Shown: positions 19,731 to 26,908, counted from the stretch's first letter. The stretch is 64,000 nt of DNA from Deinococcus arboris (GCF_009755355.1 NZ_WQLB01000011.1:1-64000), one strand, 5' to 3'. Made by a program: numbers and translations. Notes: generated by a model not told the origin, from the letters alone.

Positions 19731-19767
19731 CTACGGGCAACCATCGCAACTTGGGGCACAGGGACAT
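19696..19767 (-). CDS. Possible 23-codon leader peptide ahead of the racemase gene
   Basis: A short frame ([23 protein letters not shown], quoted as starting MSLCPKLRW and ending QVDREA) has a strong ribosome site (AGGAGCTGCCC before its ATG) and lies about 55 nt after the predicted transcription start. It ends inside the first codons of the racemase gene in another frame, just past the likely true racemase start. It could couple translation to the racemase, which itself lacks a good ribosome site. It could also be chance; no homology can be judged. Confidence 0.35.
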   Translation of the reverse strand: MSLCPKLRWLPVDVPAGQVDREA

Positions 19768-19829
19768 GGGCAGCTCCTGGGGAAACCTAAGGCGGGAACA
19801 GTGGTGCAAACTGTAGAAGATTTTGCAAG

Positions 19830-19863
19830 ATGATACGCCTTTGCAGAAGCGCTTACAAGCGCT
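19830..19863 (-). promoter_or_regulatory. Promoter and operator of the racemase/peptide-uptake operon
   Basis: On the minus strand TTGTAA (19853-19858) and TATCAT (19830-19835) are spaced by exactly 17 bp, a good sigma70-type promoter. The -35 lies inside a perfect 16-bp palindrome, AGCGCTT-AC-AAGCGCT (19848-19863). TTTGCA/TGCAAA half-sites recur at 19840-19845, 19822-19827 and 19805-19810, the last two in inverted orientation with an 11-bp spacer. The operon's own RpiR-type regulator is the obvious candidate ligand, by inference. Confidence 0.65.
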
Positions 19864-20312
19864 GACCTAAGTTCGGATGCCTGAAGGGTCTGTCAGGGTG
19901 CTGGTGAAACGCTGGTTGCGACGACTCAAAGTTCCCAGTTGAGCACAGTGAAGTGTGGGGACAAGGGGTGGGCGGCAGAGGCGTGAGACGCTCTGCCAAT
20001 TCTTCCTCACTGTGTCTGGGCATGCGAGCGGGCGCCGGCTTCACACTGCATCACCGTGCCGTGGGGGAGTGTTGGCTGGACCGGGGCGGCATGAGACGAG
20101 AAATACCCCGAAGCTCATAGCTCGGGTTAAAAGGTCTATTTACCCCCGGCGCCCGTCACCAAGACCTCCGCCGGACCTTTTACAGGGTGAGCGGCGTAGC
20201 GCGCTTGAGACGCATGCCCTTATCTGGGGGACTGCCTTCAACGCCCTCAAAATGACCAAATCTTTCTTCAGTTAGGGTCTTTGTTTGGTCCTACGCGGTC
20301 ACCCGCTTCCCC
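19864..20312. other. Intergenic region, 449 bp
   Basis: No gene is supported here. An inverted repeat GACCAAA (20254-20260) / TTTGGTC (20284-20290) lies 22 bp past the end of the 22-residue-repeat gene and could contribute to its termination. The remainder has no clear structure or coding bias. Confidence 0.4.
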
Positions 20313-20816
20313 TCAGGTCGTGGACGTTGAGGCCGACGAAGCAGCGCTCTGCGCCTGCTGATCTTCCAGCGCCTTGTAGGCGCAAACCGCCGCCAGGGCG
20401 GCGACTTCTAGGGGCACGCCGCTGACGCTCAGGTCCACATCTTTGCCCTCAAACCGGCCGCCAATCCGGCCCTGCAGGCGCGCGCCCTCTTGTGTTAGGG
20501 CCACATCCTTGCCGTCCAGACGGCCAGAAAACCGGCCGTGGACCTGGCCACTGCCAATTTGAAGATGCACGTCGTCACCGTCAAGGCGGCCGCCCAGGCG
20601 CACATGAACCGCCTGAGGGGTGACCTCGCCATCGGCATCGAAGCCCGCGAAGGTGCCGCCAATGCGGCCGTCTACGTCGCCCGCGCGCACTGTCAGGTGA
20701 ATGTCCTTGCCTTCAAAGCGCCCGCCAATGCGGCCCGAAAGACGCTGACCGTCCCAGTCGGCATGCAGGTCATAGCCATTGGTCAGGCCGCCGATGCGTC
20801 CGTGCAGTTCACTCAT
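20313..20816 (-). CDS. Protein of six exact 22-residue repeats, function unknown
   Basis: Small protein of 167 aa. The ATG at 20816 overlaps the EamA transporter gene by 8 bp. After five residues, positions 6-137 are exactly six tandem 22-residue units starting at 6, 28, 50, 72, 94 and 116. The consensus is G-R-I-G-G-R-F-x-G-K-D-V-x-L followed by a second strand ending in Gly-x-Val-x. Charged and hydrophobic residues alternate, as in beta-strand meanders or beta-solenoids. The last 30 residues hold a short Ala-rich helix and a Ser/Thr/Ala tail. There is no signal peptide, and the only Cys is in the C-terminal helix. I do not recognise the family. It is the last gene of a group that starts at a SoxR-type promoter. 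Confidence 0.75.
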   Translation of the reverse strand: MSELHGRIGGLTNGYDLHADWDGQRLSGRIGGRFEGKDIHLTVRAGDVDGRIGGTFAGFDADGEVTPQAVHVRLGGRLDGDDVHLQIGSGQVHGRFSGRLDGKDVALTQEGARLQGRIGGRFEGKDVDLSVSGVPLEVAALAAVCAYKALEDQQAQSAASSASTSTT

Positions 20817-21726
20817 GCGTGTGGGTACGCGGCCTGGGGCCCGCGGGTTGCGTGGCGGCCAGTGCCACACCTGCCACGCAGAGCCCCAGCCCGGCCAGCG
20901 ACCACAGGCTCAGCCGCTCGCCGTACAGCACAAAGGCTTCCAGAACGGCCAGGGGCGGCACGAGATAGAACAGACTCCCCACCTGCGCGGCTGGGAGGTC
21001 GCGTAGCAGGCGCATGAGCAGCAGGATGGCGCCCACCGACAGCACCAGCACCAGCCAGGTCAGCGACAGGATAAATTCCGTGTTCCAGTGAATGGTGCCG
21101 CCGCCCTGAGCCAGCAGGATCAGCCCCATCAGCAGGGCGCTGGCGAGGTACTGCACCGTAGTTCCGCCCAGGAGCGGCATCCCGGCTCCGTACCGGCGCT
21201 GGTACAGCGTGCCCGCTGTGGTGCAGGCCAGGGCGATCCCCGCCGCCAGTAGCGCGCCGGCGCTGAGGCTCCCGGTGCCCACCGGTCGGCCCACGACCAC
21301 CAGCAGCACGCCGACAAACCCCAGGCCCAGCCCGCTCCATTGCCGCGCCGTGACCGCTTCGCCCAGCACCGGCGCCGACAGCAGCGCCGTCAGCAGGGGT
21401 TGCAGGCCCACCAGCACACTGGTGACGCCCGCTGGCAGCCCTAGATGGATGGCTACAGTGACGCCGCCCAGGTAGCCGGCGTGCAGCAGCAGGCCCGTGA
21501 CCGCCGCGCGCCGGGCCTGGGCCGGCGTGGGCCAGGGGGCCCGCAGCGCAGCGGTCAGCAGCGCCATCAGTAGGGCCGCGAGCACGAACCGCACGCCCAG
21601 AAACGCAAACGGGTCGGCGTTGCGGGCCGCGCCCTTGGTGCCCAGAAAGCCGGTGCTCCACAGCAGCACGAACAGCAGTGGCGCTGCGCCCAGGAGGGCC
21701 GTCTTCAGGCGCGGGGCTGCGTTCAC
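20809..21726 (-). CDS. EamA/DMT-family transporter
   Basis: Integral membrane protein of 305 aa with about ten hydrophobic segments arranged as two EamA halves. PLLFVLLWSTGFLGTKGA is the characteristic first helix with its W-S-x-x-F motif, and GLQPLLTALLSAPVLGEAVTARQW closes the first half (cited in part). The GTG at 21726 overlaps the DUF1697 gene stop (GTGA). Family members export amino acids, metabolites or small drugs. Placement behind a SoxR-type promoter suggests, as inference, efflux of a redox-active or toxic compound. Confidence 0.88.
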   Translation of the reverse strand: MNAAPRLKTALLGAAPLLFVLLWSTGFLGTKGAARNADPFAFLGVRFVLAALLMALLTAALRAPWPTPAQARRAAVTGLLLHAGYLGGVTVAIHLGLPAGVTSVLVGLQPLLTALLSAPVLGEAVTARQWSGLGLGFVGVLLVVVGRPVGTGSLSAGALLAAGIALACTTAGTLYQRRYGAGMPLLGGTTVQYLASALLMGLILLAQGGGTIHWNTEFILSLTWLVLVLSVGAILLLMRLLRDLPAAQVGSLFYLVPPLAVLEAFVLYGERLSLWSLAGLGLCVAGVALAATQPAGPRPRTHTHE

Positions 21727-22238
21727 AGCCGCCCGGCGATGGCCTGCACGGTGCGCCAGTTGCGGACGGTACACGGCACCCCCAGCACCCGGGTCAGCGC
21801 GGCCTGGGACAACCGCAGGTTCCGCGTGCCTTCGGGCACCGTCTGGTACACCTGCGCGCCTATCAGGGCCCAGCGTTCGGGGGTCACGTCGCGCGCTTGT
21901 AAGGTGGCCACGGCGTCCGGTCGGGGCCCACGTGCCAGAAACGCCACGCTGACCGGCTCCGTCAGCAGATGGGCGGGACAGTGCCGCGCGGCCTGCCGCC
22001 AGTCTTCGGCCGTTCGCAGGGTCACGGGAATGGCGAAGCCAAAGTGAGTGCCCAAAGCCGCTTCCAGGTTCTGGCCCAGGTTAGGGTCCGGATCGGCGTC
22101 GAACAGGGCGTTGCCGCTCTGAATGTAGGTCTGCACGCCGGTCAGGCCCAGCGTGCCCAGCAGGGTGCGCAGTTCGGCCATGCTGACCTTGCGGGTCTGG
22201 CCTAGATTCACGGCGTGCAGCAGGGCGACAAACCTCAT
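21723..22238 (-). CDS. DUF1697-domain protein
   Basis: Protein of 171 aa covering one complete DUF1697 domain. It opens MRFVALLHAVNLGQTRKVSM, where family members have an N-terminal RGINVGG-like segment; it then has MAELRTLLGTLGLTGVQTYIQSGNALF (cited as VQTYIQSGNALF) and ends in a conserved RNWRTV. It starts 13 bp after the VOC gene and overlaps the EamA gene. The family is widespread in bacteria without a defined function, so no role is assigned. Confidence 0.9.
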   Translation of the reverse strand: MRFVALLHAVNLGQTRKVSMAELRTLLGTLGLTGVQTYIQSGNALFDADPDPNLGQNLEAALGTHFGFAIPVTLRTAEDWRQAARHCPAHLLTEPVSVAFLARGPRPDAVATLQARDVTPERWALIGAQVYQTVPEGTRNLRLSQAALTRVLGVPCTVRNWRTVQAIAGRL

Positions 22239-22251
22239 GCCTGAGGTTGTA

Positions 22252-22677
22252 TCAGGTTGCCGGAGGCAGCTTCGGCCATGACCGGGTACACAGCACCAGC
22301 CGGTAGCCGTCGGGGTCCTGCACCGTGACGCCCCACTCGTCCCAGTAGGGGTTCAGAGCGGCCACGCGCTGACCTCCACACTGCTCCAGGCACTGAATGA
22401 CCTCCGCTGGCACGGGCCCATCCAGGTACAGCACCAGCAGGTCCTCGGCAGTCGGGGTGGGCGTCACAGTCTGGTCGCGTGCGTGCGTCAATTCCAGATG
22501 CCAGGCCGCGCCCGGCAGACCCAGCATGAGCAGGTCGGCAAACCCGTCTCCGCAGCTTTGCCACAGCACCTGGAGGCCCAGGCCGTCCTGATAGAAGTGC
22601 TGTGCGGCGGCCAGATTCCGGCTGGGCCGCGCCAGCCGCAGGTGCAGGGTAGGCGACAGGGCAACAGAGTGGCTCAT
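22252..22677 (-). CDS. VOC-superfamily (glyoxalase/bleomycin-resistance-like) protein
   Basis: Protein of 141 aa with one full vicinal-oxygen-chelate fold: NLAAAQHFYQDGLGLQVL (first beta-alpha unit), WHLELTH (strand carrying the ligand Glu) and WGVTVQDPDGYRLVLC (last strand). I start at the ATG at 22677; an in-frame extension to 22878 reads as non-coding. Members include glyoxalase I, dioxygenases and drug-binding resistance proteins, and the substrate cannot be read here. It is the first convincing gene downstream of the SoxR-type promoter and is followed closely by DUF1697 and EamA genes, which would suit sequestration plus export of a redox-active compound. Confidence 0.85.
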   Translation of the reverse strand: MSHSVALSPTLHLRLARPSRNLAAAQHFYQDGLGLQVLWQSCGDGFADLLMLGLPGAAWHLELTHARDQTVTPTPTAEDLLVLYLDGPVPAEVIQCLEQCGGQRVAALNPYWDEWGVTVQDPDGYRLVLCTRSWPKLPPAT

Positions 22678-22979
22678 GATTGACCACCATAAGCAGGCTG
22701 GAAGTTCGCAGAATGAGCGGTCCAGCCTCGCAGCGACGTGCGTGGACCACGCTTGAATCGGCTCGGTGCTCCTTTGACGAGGAAAATCATCCAGCGTTCT
22801 GCCGGATGACTTCCGAATGGGGACAGGAGGTGCAAGGTGGATTCCGGTCGTGGCGTGGTCCCCTCGGGTCTGGCCCACGGCAGATGTATGAGGCCGTGCC
22901 TGGCCTGGGAAGGCGGCCCAGGGCCGTTCAGGCGCAGGCGCCGCAGAGAGGCTGTCGCCGCAGGAACAGAAAGGGTCAT
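22674..22979 (-). CDS. Doubtful 101-codon frame directly behind the SoxR promoter
   Basis: This frame begins at the predicted start site of the SoxR-type promoter (leaderless layout, TAGGGT then 6 nt then ATG) and ends overlapping the VOC start codon by 4 bp. The product (starts MTLSVPAATASLRRL) is Pro/Arg/Ser-rich and its codon third positions are much less GC-biased than in neighbouring genes, so it may be an untranslated leader. It is listed because both its ends fit a translated frame. Confidence 0.25.
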   Translation of the reverse strand: MTLSVPAATASLRRLRLNGPGPPSQARHGLIHLPWARPEGTTPRPESTLHLLSPFGSHPAERWMIFLVKGAPSRFKRGPRTSLRGWTAHSANFQPAYGGQS

Positions 22980-22985
22980 GCCTCT

Positions 22986-23016
22986 ACCCTAGAACCTCAA
23001 GTACACTTGAGGTCAA
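22986..23016 (-). promoter_or_regulatory. SoxR box inside a 19-bp-spacer promoter
   Basis: The sequence CCTCAAG-TACA-CTTGAGG (22995-23012) matches the enterobacterial SoxR box CCTCAAG-TTAA-CTTGAGG at all but the centre. On the minus strand it is framed by TTGACC (-35, 23011-23016) and TAGGGT (-10, 22986-22991) with a 19-bp spacer, the overlong spacing that MerR-type activators correct. The activated promoter therefore points left, toward the VOC-DUF1697-EamA-repeat-protein genes, while the soxR-like gene is divergent. Confidence 0.85.
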
Positions 23017-23029
23017 GAGGTGACCTGCT

Positions 23030-23506
23030 TTGACTGTACTCACCCCAGCTGAAGTGTCGGCCCGCAGCGGTCTGGCCGTGAGCGCGCTGCACCACTACGA
23101 ACGCGAGGGGCTGATTGCCAGCACGCGCACGGAGGGTGGCCAGCGGCGCTATGCCCGCGACACCCTGCGTCGCCTGGCATTTATCCGTGCGGCGGCGCGG
23201 GTGGGGGTGTCGCTGGCCGAGATTCGCGCGGCTCTGGCCACCCTGCCCGGCGGGCGCGTGCCCACGGCGGCCGACTGGGAGGTGCTGGCGGCGCGCTGGC
23301 AGGCCGAACTGGACGACCGCATCGCCGCACTTCAGCGCCTGCGCAGCGACCTGAGCAGCTGCATTTCCTGCGGGTGTCTGTCGCTGGACACCTGCGCGCT
23401 GCACAACCCTGGTGACGACTACGCCCGCGCACACCCGTCAGGCAACCGCCTGCTGGGCCGAAACGAAAGCGGCGCTGAGGTCAGGCGCCGGGCAAGCGCA
23501 CCGTAA
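23030..23506 (+). CDS. soxR: SoxR-type redox-sensing MerR-family regulator
   Basis: Regulator of 158 aa. A TTG start at 23030 fits AGAGGTGA six nt upstream. The MerR helix-turn-helix (about 4-45: VSARSGLAVSALHHYEREGLI) is followed by a dimerisation helix and the SoxR cluster C111-x2-C114-x-C116-x5-C122 in CISCGCLSLDTCALHNP, which holds a [2Fe-2S] centre sensing superoxide or redox-cycling compounds. A SoxR box lies 17 bp upstream, covering a divergent promoter. The last 26 bp overlap tail-to-tail with the histidine kinase gene. Outside enterics, SoxR usually controls efflux and oxidoreductase genes directly, matching the neighbours here. Confidence 0.93.
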   Translation: MTVLTPAEVSARSGLAVSALHHYEREGLIASTRTEGGQRRYARDTLRRLAFIRAAARVGVSLAEIRAALATLPGGRVPTAADWEVLAARWQAELDDRIAALQRLRSDLSSCISCGCLSLDTCALHNPGDDYARAHPSGNRLLGRNESGAEVRRRASAP

Positions 23507-24635
23507 ATTCTGCGCCGCCCTCTGGATGGTTGCGGGCGTCCAGCTGCCCACCCTGAGCGTCGGTCAGGGCGCGGGCAATCGCCAGGCCCAGGCCGCTGCT
23601 GGCGCGGCCCTGTGGGTCCCGGGTGCGGCTTGCGTCGGCGCGGTAAAAGCGCTCGAAGGCGCGCGACAGGGCGCTGGGGGAAAATCCGGGGCCGTGGTCG
23701 CGCACGCTCAGTAGCCCCTGCCCGCCTTGAAGGGCTGCCCGAAGTTCCACCGGGCCCGGCGCGGCATAACGCAGGGCATTGTCCAGCAGGTTCTGAAGGG
23801 TCTGGCGCAGCCGGTCGGGGTCAGCCTGTACGGGCACAGGGCCGCCCGTTTGAACAGTGAGGGTGACGCCCACGTCAGCCGCCTGGCGGGCGTAGGTGTC
23901 GGCAAGCGTACGCAGCACTTCACCGGCGTCAACCACCTCTGGCTTCAGGGTCAGGGCGCCGCTTTCAGCCAGGGACAGCAGGCGCAGGTCCGTGACCAGC
24001 CGGGCCAGCAGCAGCACCTCGCCGTGCAGCCGCGCCAGGGCGGCGCTGTCCACGGGCTGCACGCCGTCCTGCATCGCCTCGATCTCTGAACGCAGCACGG
24101 CCAGCGGGGTGCGCAGGTCGTGGGCAATGTCGGCCACCAGCCCGCGCCGCCACGCTTCCTGCCGCGCCAGGCTCAGGGTGAGGTCATTAAAGGCCCGCGT
24201 CACGGCCCCCACCTCGTCCTGCCGGGGGGGCATGGGCAGGGCCACGTCCCGCGCGCCAGCCTGAAGACGCTGTGCGGCGTCGGCCAGGCGGCGCAGCGGC
24301 CAGGTAAGTTGCCGCGTCACCAGCGCCGCCACCACGGTGGAGAGCAGCGTGCTCACCAGCGCTGCCCGCACCGCGCCGCCCATGATGGTGTGCCCGGCAT
24401 TGCGGACCAGCAGGTCCCATTCGGCGGTGGTCAGGGGCGCGGCGGTGTCGGGCCGGAAGTCGGCCAGCACGCGCAGGGTGGTGCCGACCGTCATACTGGT
24501 GGTCAGGACCACGGCCAGCAGCGCAGTCAGGGCAAAGGCCCGGCCCAGCCGTGCCCGCAGGCCCCAGGGCCGGCGCCCCTTGCGCCCCAGGCGGCGCTGG
24601 AAGCTGGGGGGCAGACCGGAGGAACGGCGGCGCAT
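23481..24635 (-). CDS. Two-component sensor histidine kinase
   Basis: Membrane sensor kinase of 384 aa. The ATG at 24635 follows CGGAGGCGCGGGGTA; further upstream in-frame starts exist but add no domain. Two membrane segments (about 31-51 and 84-105) enclose a short periplasmic loop of about 30 residues. A HAMP linker (about 106-160) leads to the dimerisation helix with H172 in DIAHDLRTPL, then the ATP-binding boxes LLDNALRYA (N), DHGPGFSP (G1) and SSGLGLAIARAL (G2). It is encoded 64 bp after its response regulator. With so small a sensor loop it may sense membrane state or a partner protein. Its 3' end overlaps the convergent soxR gene by 26 bp. Confidence 0.93.
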   Translation of the reverse strand: MRRRSSGLPPSFQRRLGRKGRRPWGLRARLGRAFALTALLAVVLTTSMTVGTTLRVLADFRPDTAAPLTTAEWDLLVRNAGHTIMGGAVRAALVSTLLSTVVAALVTRQLTWPLRRLADAAQRLQAGARDVALPMPPRQDEVGAVTRAFNDLTLSLARQEAWRRGLVADIAHDLRTPLAVLRSEIEAMQDGVQPVDSAALARLHGEVLLLARLVTDLRLLSLAESGALTLKPEVVDAGEVLRTLADTYARQAADVGVTLTVQTGGPVPVQADPDRLRQTLQNLLDNALRYAAPGPVELRAALQGGQGLLSVRDHGPGFSPSALSRAFERFYRADASRTRDPQGRASSGLGLAIARALTDAQGGQLDARNHPEGGAEFTVRLPGA

Positions 24636-24699
24636 TACCCCGCGCCTCCGGTCTGCCACTGTAAGGTTGCCGGTGCCGTGCATCCCCCGGTGCCCTTGC

Positions 24700-25371
24700 T
24701 CAGGCCAGCCATAAGCGGTAGCCCACGCCACGCACAGTGTCGAGCAGCCCGGCGTCGGCCCCAAATTTGCGCCGCAGATTCTTGACGTGGGCGTCGACCG
24801 TGCGCTCATCGGTGCCGCGCTCCAGTCCCCCCAGCGCCGCCAGAAGCTCGGCGCGTGAGCGCACCACGCCCGCTTCCCGCGCCAGCAGGGCCAGCAGCCG
24901 GACCTCGGCGGCGGTCACGTCCAGGTCGGTGCCGTGCAGGTTGACCCGGAAGGCGGCAGGGTCCACGGTCAGCGGGCCCGCGTGCAGGGTGCCGCTCACA
25001 TCCGTGGCCGCGCCTGCCCGGCGCAGCACCGCTTTGACACGCGCCACCACCTCGCGCGGGCTGTACGGTTTGACCACATAGTCGTCGGCGCCAATGCCCA
25101 GGCCCAGCAGGCGGTCAATTTCCTCATCGCGTGCGGTGAGCATGATGATCGGCACGTTCGATTCGGCGCGCACCCGCCGCGCCACCTCCAGCCCGTCCAG
25201 TTCCGGCAGCATCAGGTCCAGCAGAATCAGCGCTGGGCGGGCCGCGCGCCACAGTTCCAGCGCGCGGCGCCCGGTGGCGGCCCTTTCGGTGTGGAAGCCC
25301 TCGCGGCGCAGATAGCCGTCCAGAATGTCGGCCAGACGCGCCTCGTCTTCCACGATCAGAATCGTGCTCAT
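24700..25371 (-). CDS. OmpR/PhoB-family response regulator
   Basis: Regulator of 223 aa. The receiver domain (1-115) has the acidic pair in VEDEAR, phospho-acceptor D52 in LLDLMLPELDG, the conserved T in MLTARD and K in VVKPYS. The C-terminal winged helix (about 130-222) contains VTAAEVRLLALLAREAG, RGTDERTVDAHVKNLRRKFG (cited at the length limit) and VRGVGYRL, typical of OmpR-type DNA binding to tandem direct repeats of 10-11 bp period. It is partnered with the kinase gene just downstream. A matching direct-repeat promoter pair lies at 28.3 kb; whether this regulator binds it is unknown. Confidence 0.95.
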   Translation of the reverse strand: MSTILIVEDEARLADILDGYLRREGFHTERAATGRRALELWRAARPALILLDLMLPELDGLEVARRVRAESNVPIIMLTARDEEIDRLLGLGIGADDYVVKPYSPREVVARVKAVLRRAGAATDVSGTLHAGPLTVDPAAFRVNLHGTDLDVTAAEVRLLALLAREAGVVRSRAELLAALGGLERGTDERTVDAHVKNLRRKFGADAGLLDTVRGVGYRLWLA

Positions 25372-25459
25372 CAGGAGTCCTATTGTTCACCAGAGCTGGG
25401 CAGGGGCGTGACGATCTGAACTGGGTGCTGCGTCCTGTCCGTCACGCCGGCCTCCGCCG

Positions 25460-25870
25460 TCAGAGTTTCAGATCTCCCTCGGCCTCAGGTTGCCCGGACT
25501 GACCAGGCTTGTGCTCACCGCTCAGGGTACGGCGCAGGGCCTCATACTCGTCGGCGTTGATCTCGCCTTTGGCGTAGCGCTCGCGGGCAATCTGCTGCGC
25601 CTGATCGGTCATGAAGCGGCTCCGGCCCTGGCGGAAGGTCTCGCGCAGGTGGCGAACCTCCTCGGGCATCTGGCCGGGTCCACCAAAGCGGTGCAGGCGT
25701 CGGCGCCTCAAGAAGAGAAAAGCGCCTATCCCCAGGGCCACCAGCAGGAAGCCGGGTGGGCCGTCGTGGCGTGGCGCCGACAGGGGACCGTACCCGTAGG
25801 GCACACCTTGCAGGGGCAAGTAAGTCTGAGGGACAGCCTGGGCAGGGGCGTTGTTGACAAAAATATCCAT
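25460..25870 (-). CDS. SHOCT-domain small membrane protein
   Basis: Protein of 136 aa with a strong ribosome site (GAAAGGAGCTCTCTCA before the ATG). After a Pro/Gly/Tyr-rich N-terminus there is one membrane segment (GFLLVALGIGAFLFL, about 46-60) followed by an arginine cluster, a charged helix, and a C-terminal SHOCT motif (IARERYAKGEINADEYEALR, about 96-115). SHOCT domains are short oligomerisation modules. The gene lies 88 bp upstream of the response regulator on the same strand, so co-expression with the two-component system is possible and it could be part of the envelope response. Confidence 0.82.
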   Translation of the reverse strand: MDIFVNNAPAQAVPQTYLPLQGVPYGYGPLSAPRHDGPPGFLLVALGIGAFLFLRRRRLHRFGGPGQMPEEVRHLRETFRQGRSRFMTDQAQQIARERYAKGEINADEYEALRRTLSGEHKPGQSGQPEAEGDLKL

Positions 25871-26199
25871 TGAGAGAGCTCCTTTCGCGGGGCCAGGTGG
25901 CCTTCTCGCGTGCTCAGAAGGTACGGTCAGCGCCGTGAAGGGTGCGGGAAGCCTATGTGAACTGGGCGTGAATGCGGACCCCGCTCTGGAGGAAGGCTCA
26001 CTGGTTCTATTAACTGAACGCCAAAGCGAGCCGTGCTGAAGCGAGTTTCATTTGAAAGGCCGTGGGCAATGGCGAGCTACAACAGTCTGCCTGGAGCGGC
26101 CCATTCACCATCTACCTCAGGCCAGTCATGAAGCGCATGGCGAAGATTGAGCCTGCATGTGTCACTTCCCGGTCATTCCCAGCCTGTCAGGCTCTAGGC
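25871..26199. other. Divergent intergenic region, 329 bp
   Basis: This lies between the SHOCT gene (minus) and the GNAT gene (plus) and must hold both promoters. No convincing hexamer pair, palindrome or small gene with local codon bias was found. An in-frame extension of the GNAT gene runs back to 26062 but reads as non-coding. Confidence 0.4.
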
Positions 26200-26799
26200 A
26201 TGACCGATCTCTCTTCCTTGCTGGCGGCTCTCCCTTCTCTCCGTACACCCCGCCTTCTTCTGCGGCCCCTCGGCCCCTCCTACCTCAATCAGGTCATGGC
26301 CAGCTTGCAAGACCCTGAAGCCATGCGGTTAACAGGGACGGCCACTCAATTCACCGCTGACCAGGTGTCGCAGTTTCTGACCGCAGTTCAGGGTGCGGAG
26401 AACCGCGCCGACTGGGCCATTCTTCGGCTCTCTGACGGCCTTTACCTGGGAGAAGCCGTGCTGAACGATCTGGATGCGAGGAACCGCAGCATGAATTTTC
26501 GCATCGGCCTGAGTAGTTCCGAGGTCTTTGGTCAGGGTTACGGCAGCGAAGCGACGCAGGCGGTGGTGCGCTACGGGTTTGACCACCTGGACCTTCACCG
26601 CATCAGCCTCGGGGTCTACGCCTTTAATCCCCGTGCGCGCCGGGTCTACCACAAATGCGGCTTTATAGATGAAGGACTGGAACGTCAGGCCCTGCACTGG
26701 GAGGGGGTCTGGGTGGACCAGTACCGAATGGCCCGGCTGGCTACTGACCCGGCGGGCGAGATGGAGAGCATGCCCTACGAGGTGGTCTCCAAAGATTAA
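26200..26799 (+). CDS. GNAT acetyltransferase, RimJ/RimL type
   Basis: Protein of 199 aa in the Acetyltransf_3 (RimJ/RimL) branch of GNAT enzymes. It starts MTDLSSLLAAL at 26200, the point where family similarity begins (RTPRLLLRPL). The acetyl-CoA-binding segment VFGQGYGSEATQAVVRYGFDHL has the RimJ/L form of Q/RxxGxG/A, followed by LHRISLGVYAFNPRARRVYHKCGF, the conserved C-terminal core (cited as VYAFNPRARRVYHKCGF). Members acetylate protein N-termini, amino acids or antibiotics. No partner gene indicates the substrate. A terminator hairpin follows about 80 bp downstream. Confidence 0.9.
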   Translation: MTDLSSLLAALPSLRTPRLLLRPLGPSYLNQVMASLQDPEAMRLTGTATQFTADQVSQFLTAVQGAENRADWAILRLSDGLYLGEAVLNDLDARNRSMNFRIGLSSSEVFGQGYGSEATQAVVRYGFDHLDLHRISLGVYAFNPRARRVYHKCGFIDEGLERQALHWEGVWVDQYRMARLATDPAGEMESMPYEVVSKD

Positions 26800-26877
26800 G
26801 AGTGTGGGGTGATCGGGCGCGGCGTCTCACCCAAGCCCCTCTTGAGCCGCGTTGTAACAAGTTGCCGACTCAAGATC

Positions 26878-26908
26878 AAAGCGGCCAAGGCTCATCCTTG
26901 GCCGCTTT
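26878..26908 (+). terminator. Terminator hairpin after the GNAT gene
   Basis: A perfect 13-bp stem (AAAGCGGCCAAGG with CCTTGGCCGCTTT) with a 5-nt loop lies about 80 bp after the acetyltransferase stop. The flanking A and T residues give it a bidirectional intrinsic-terminator shape. Confidence 0.8.
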
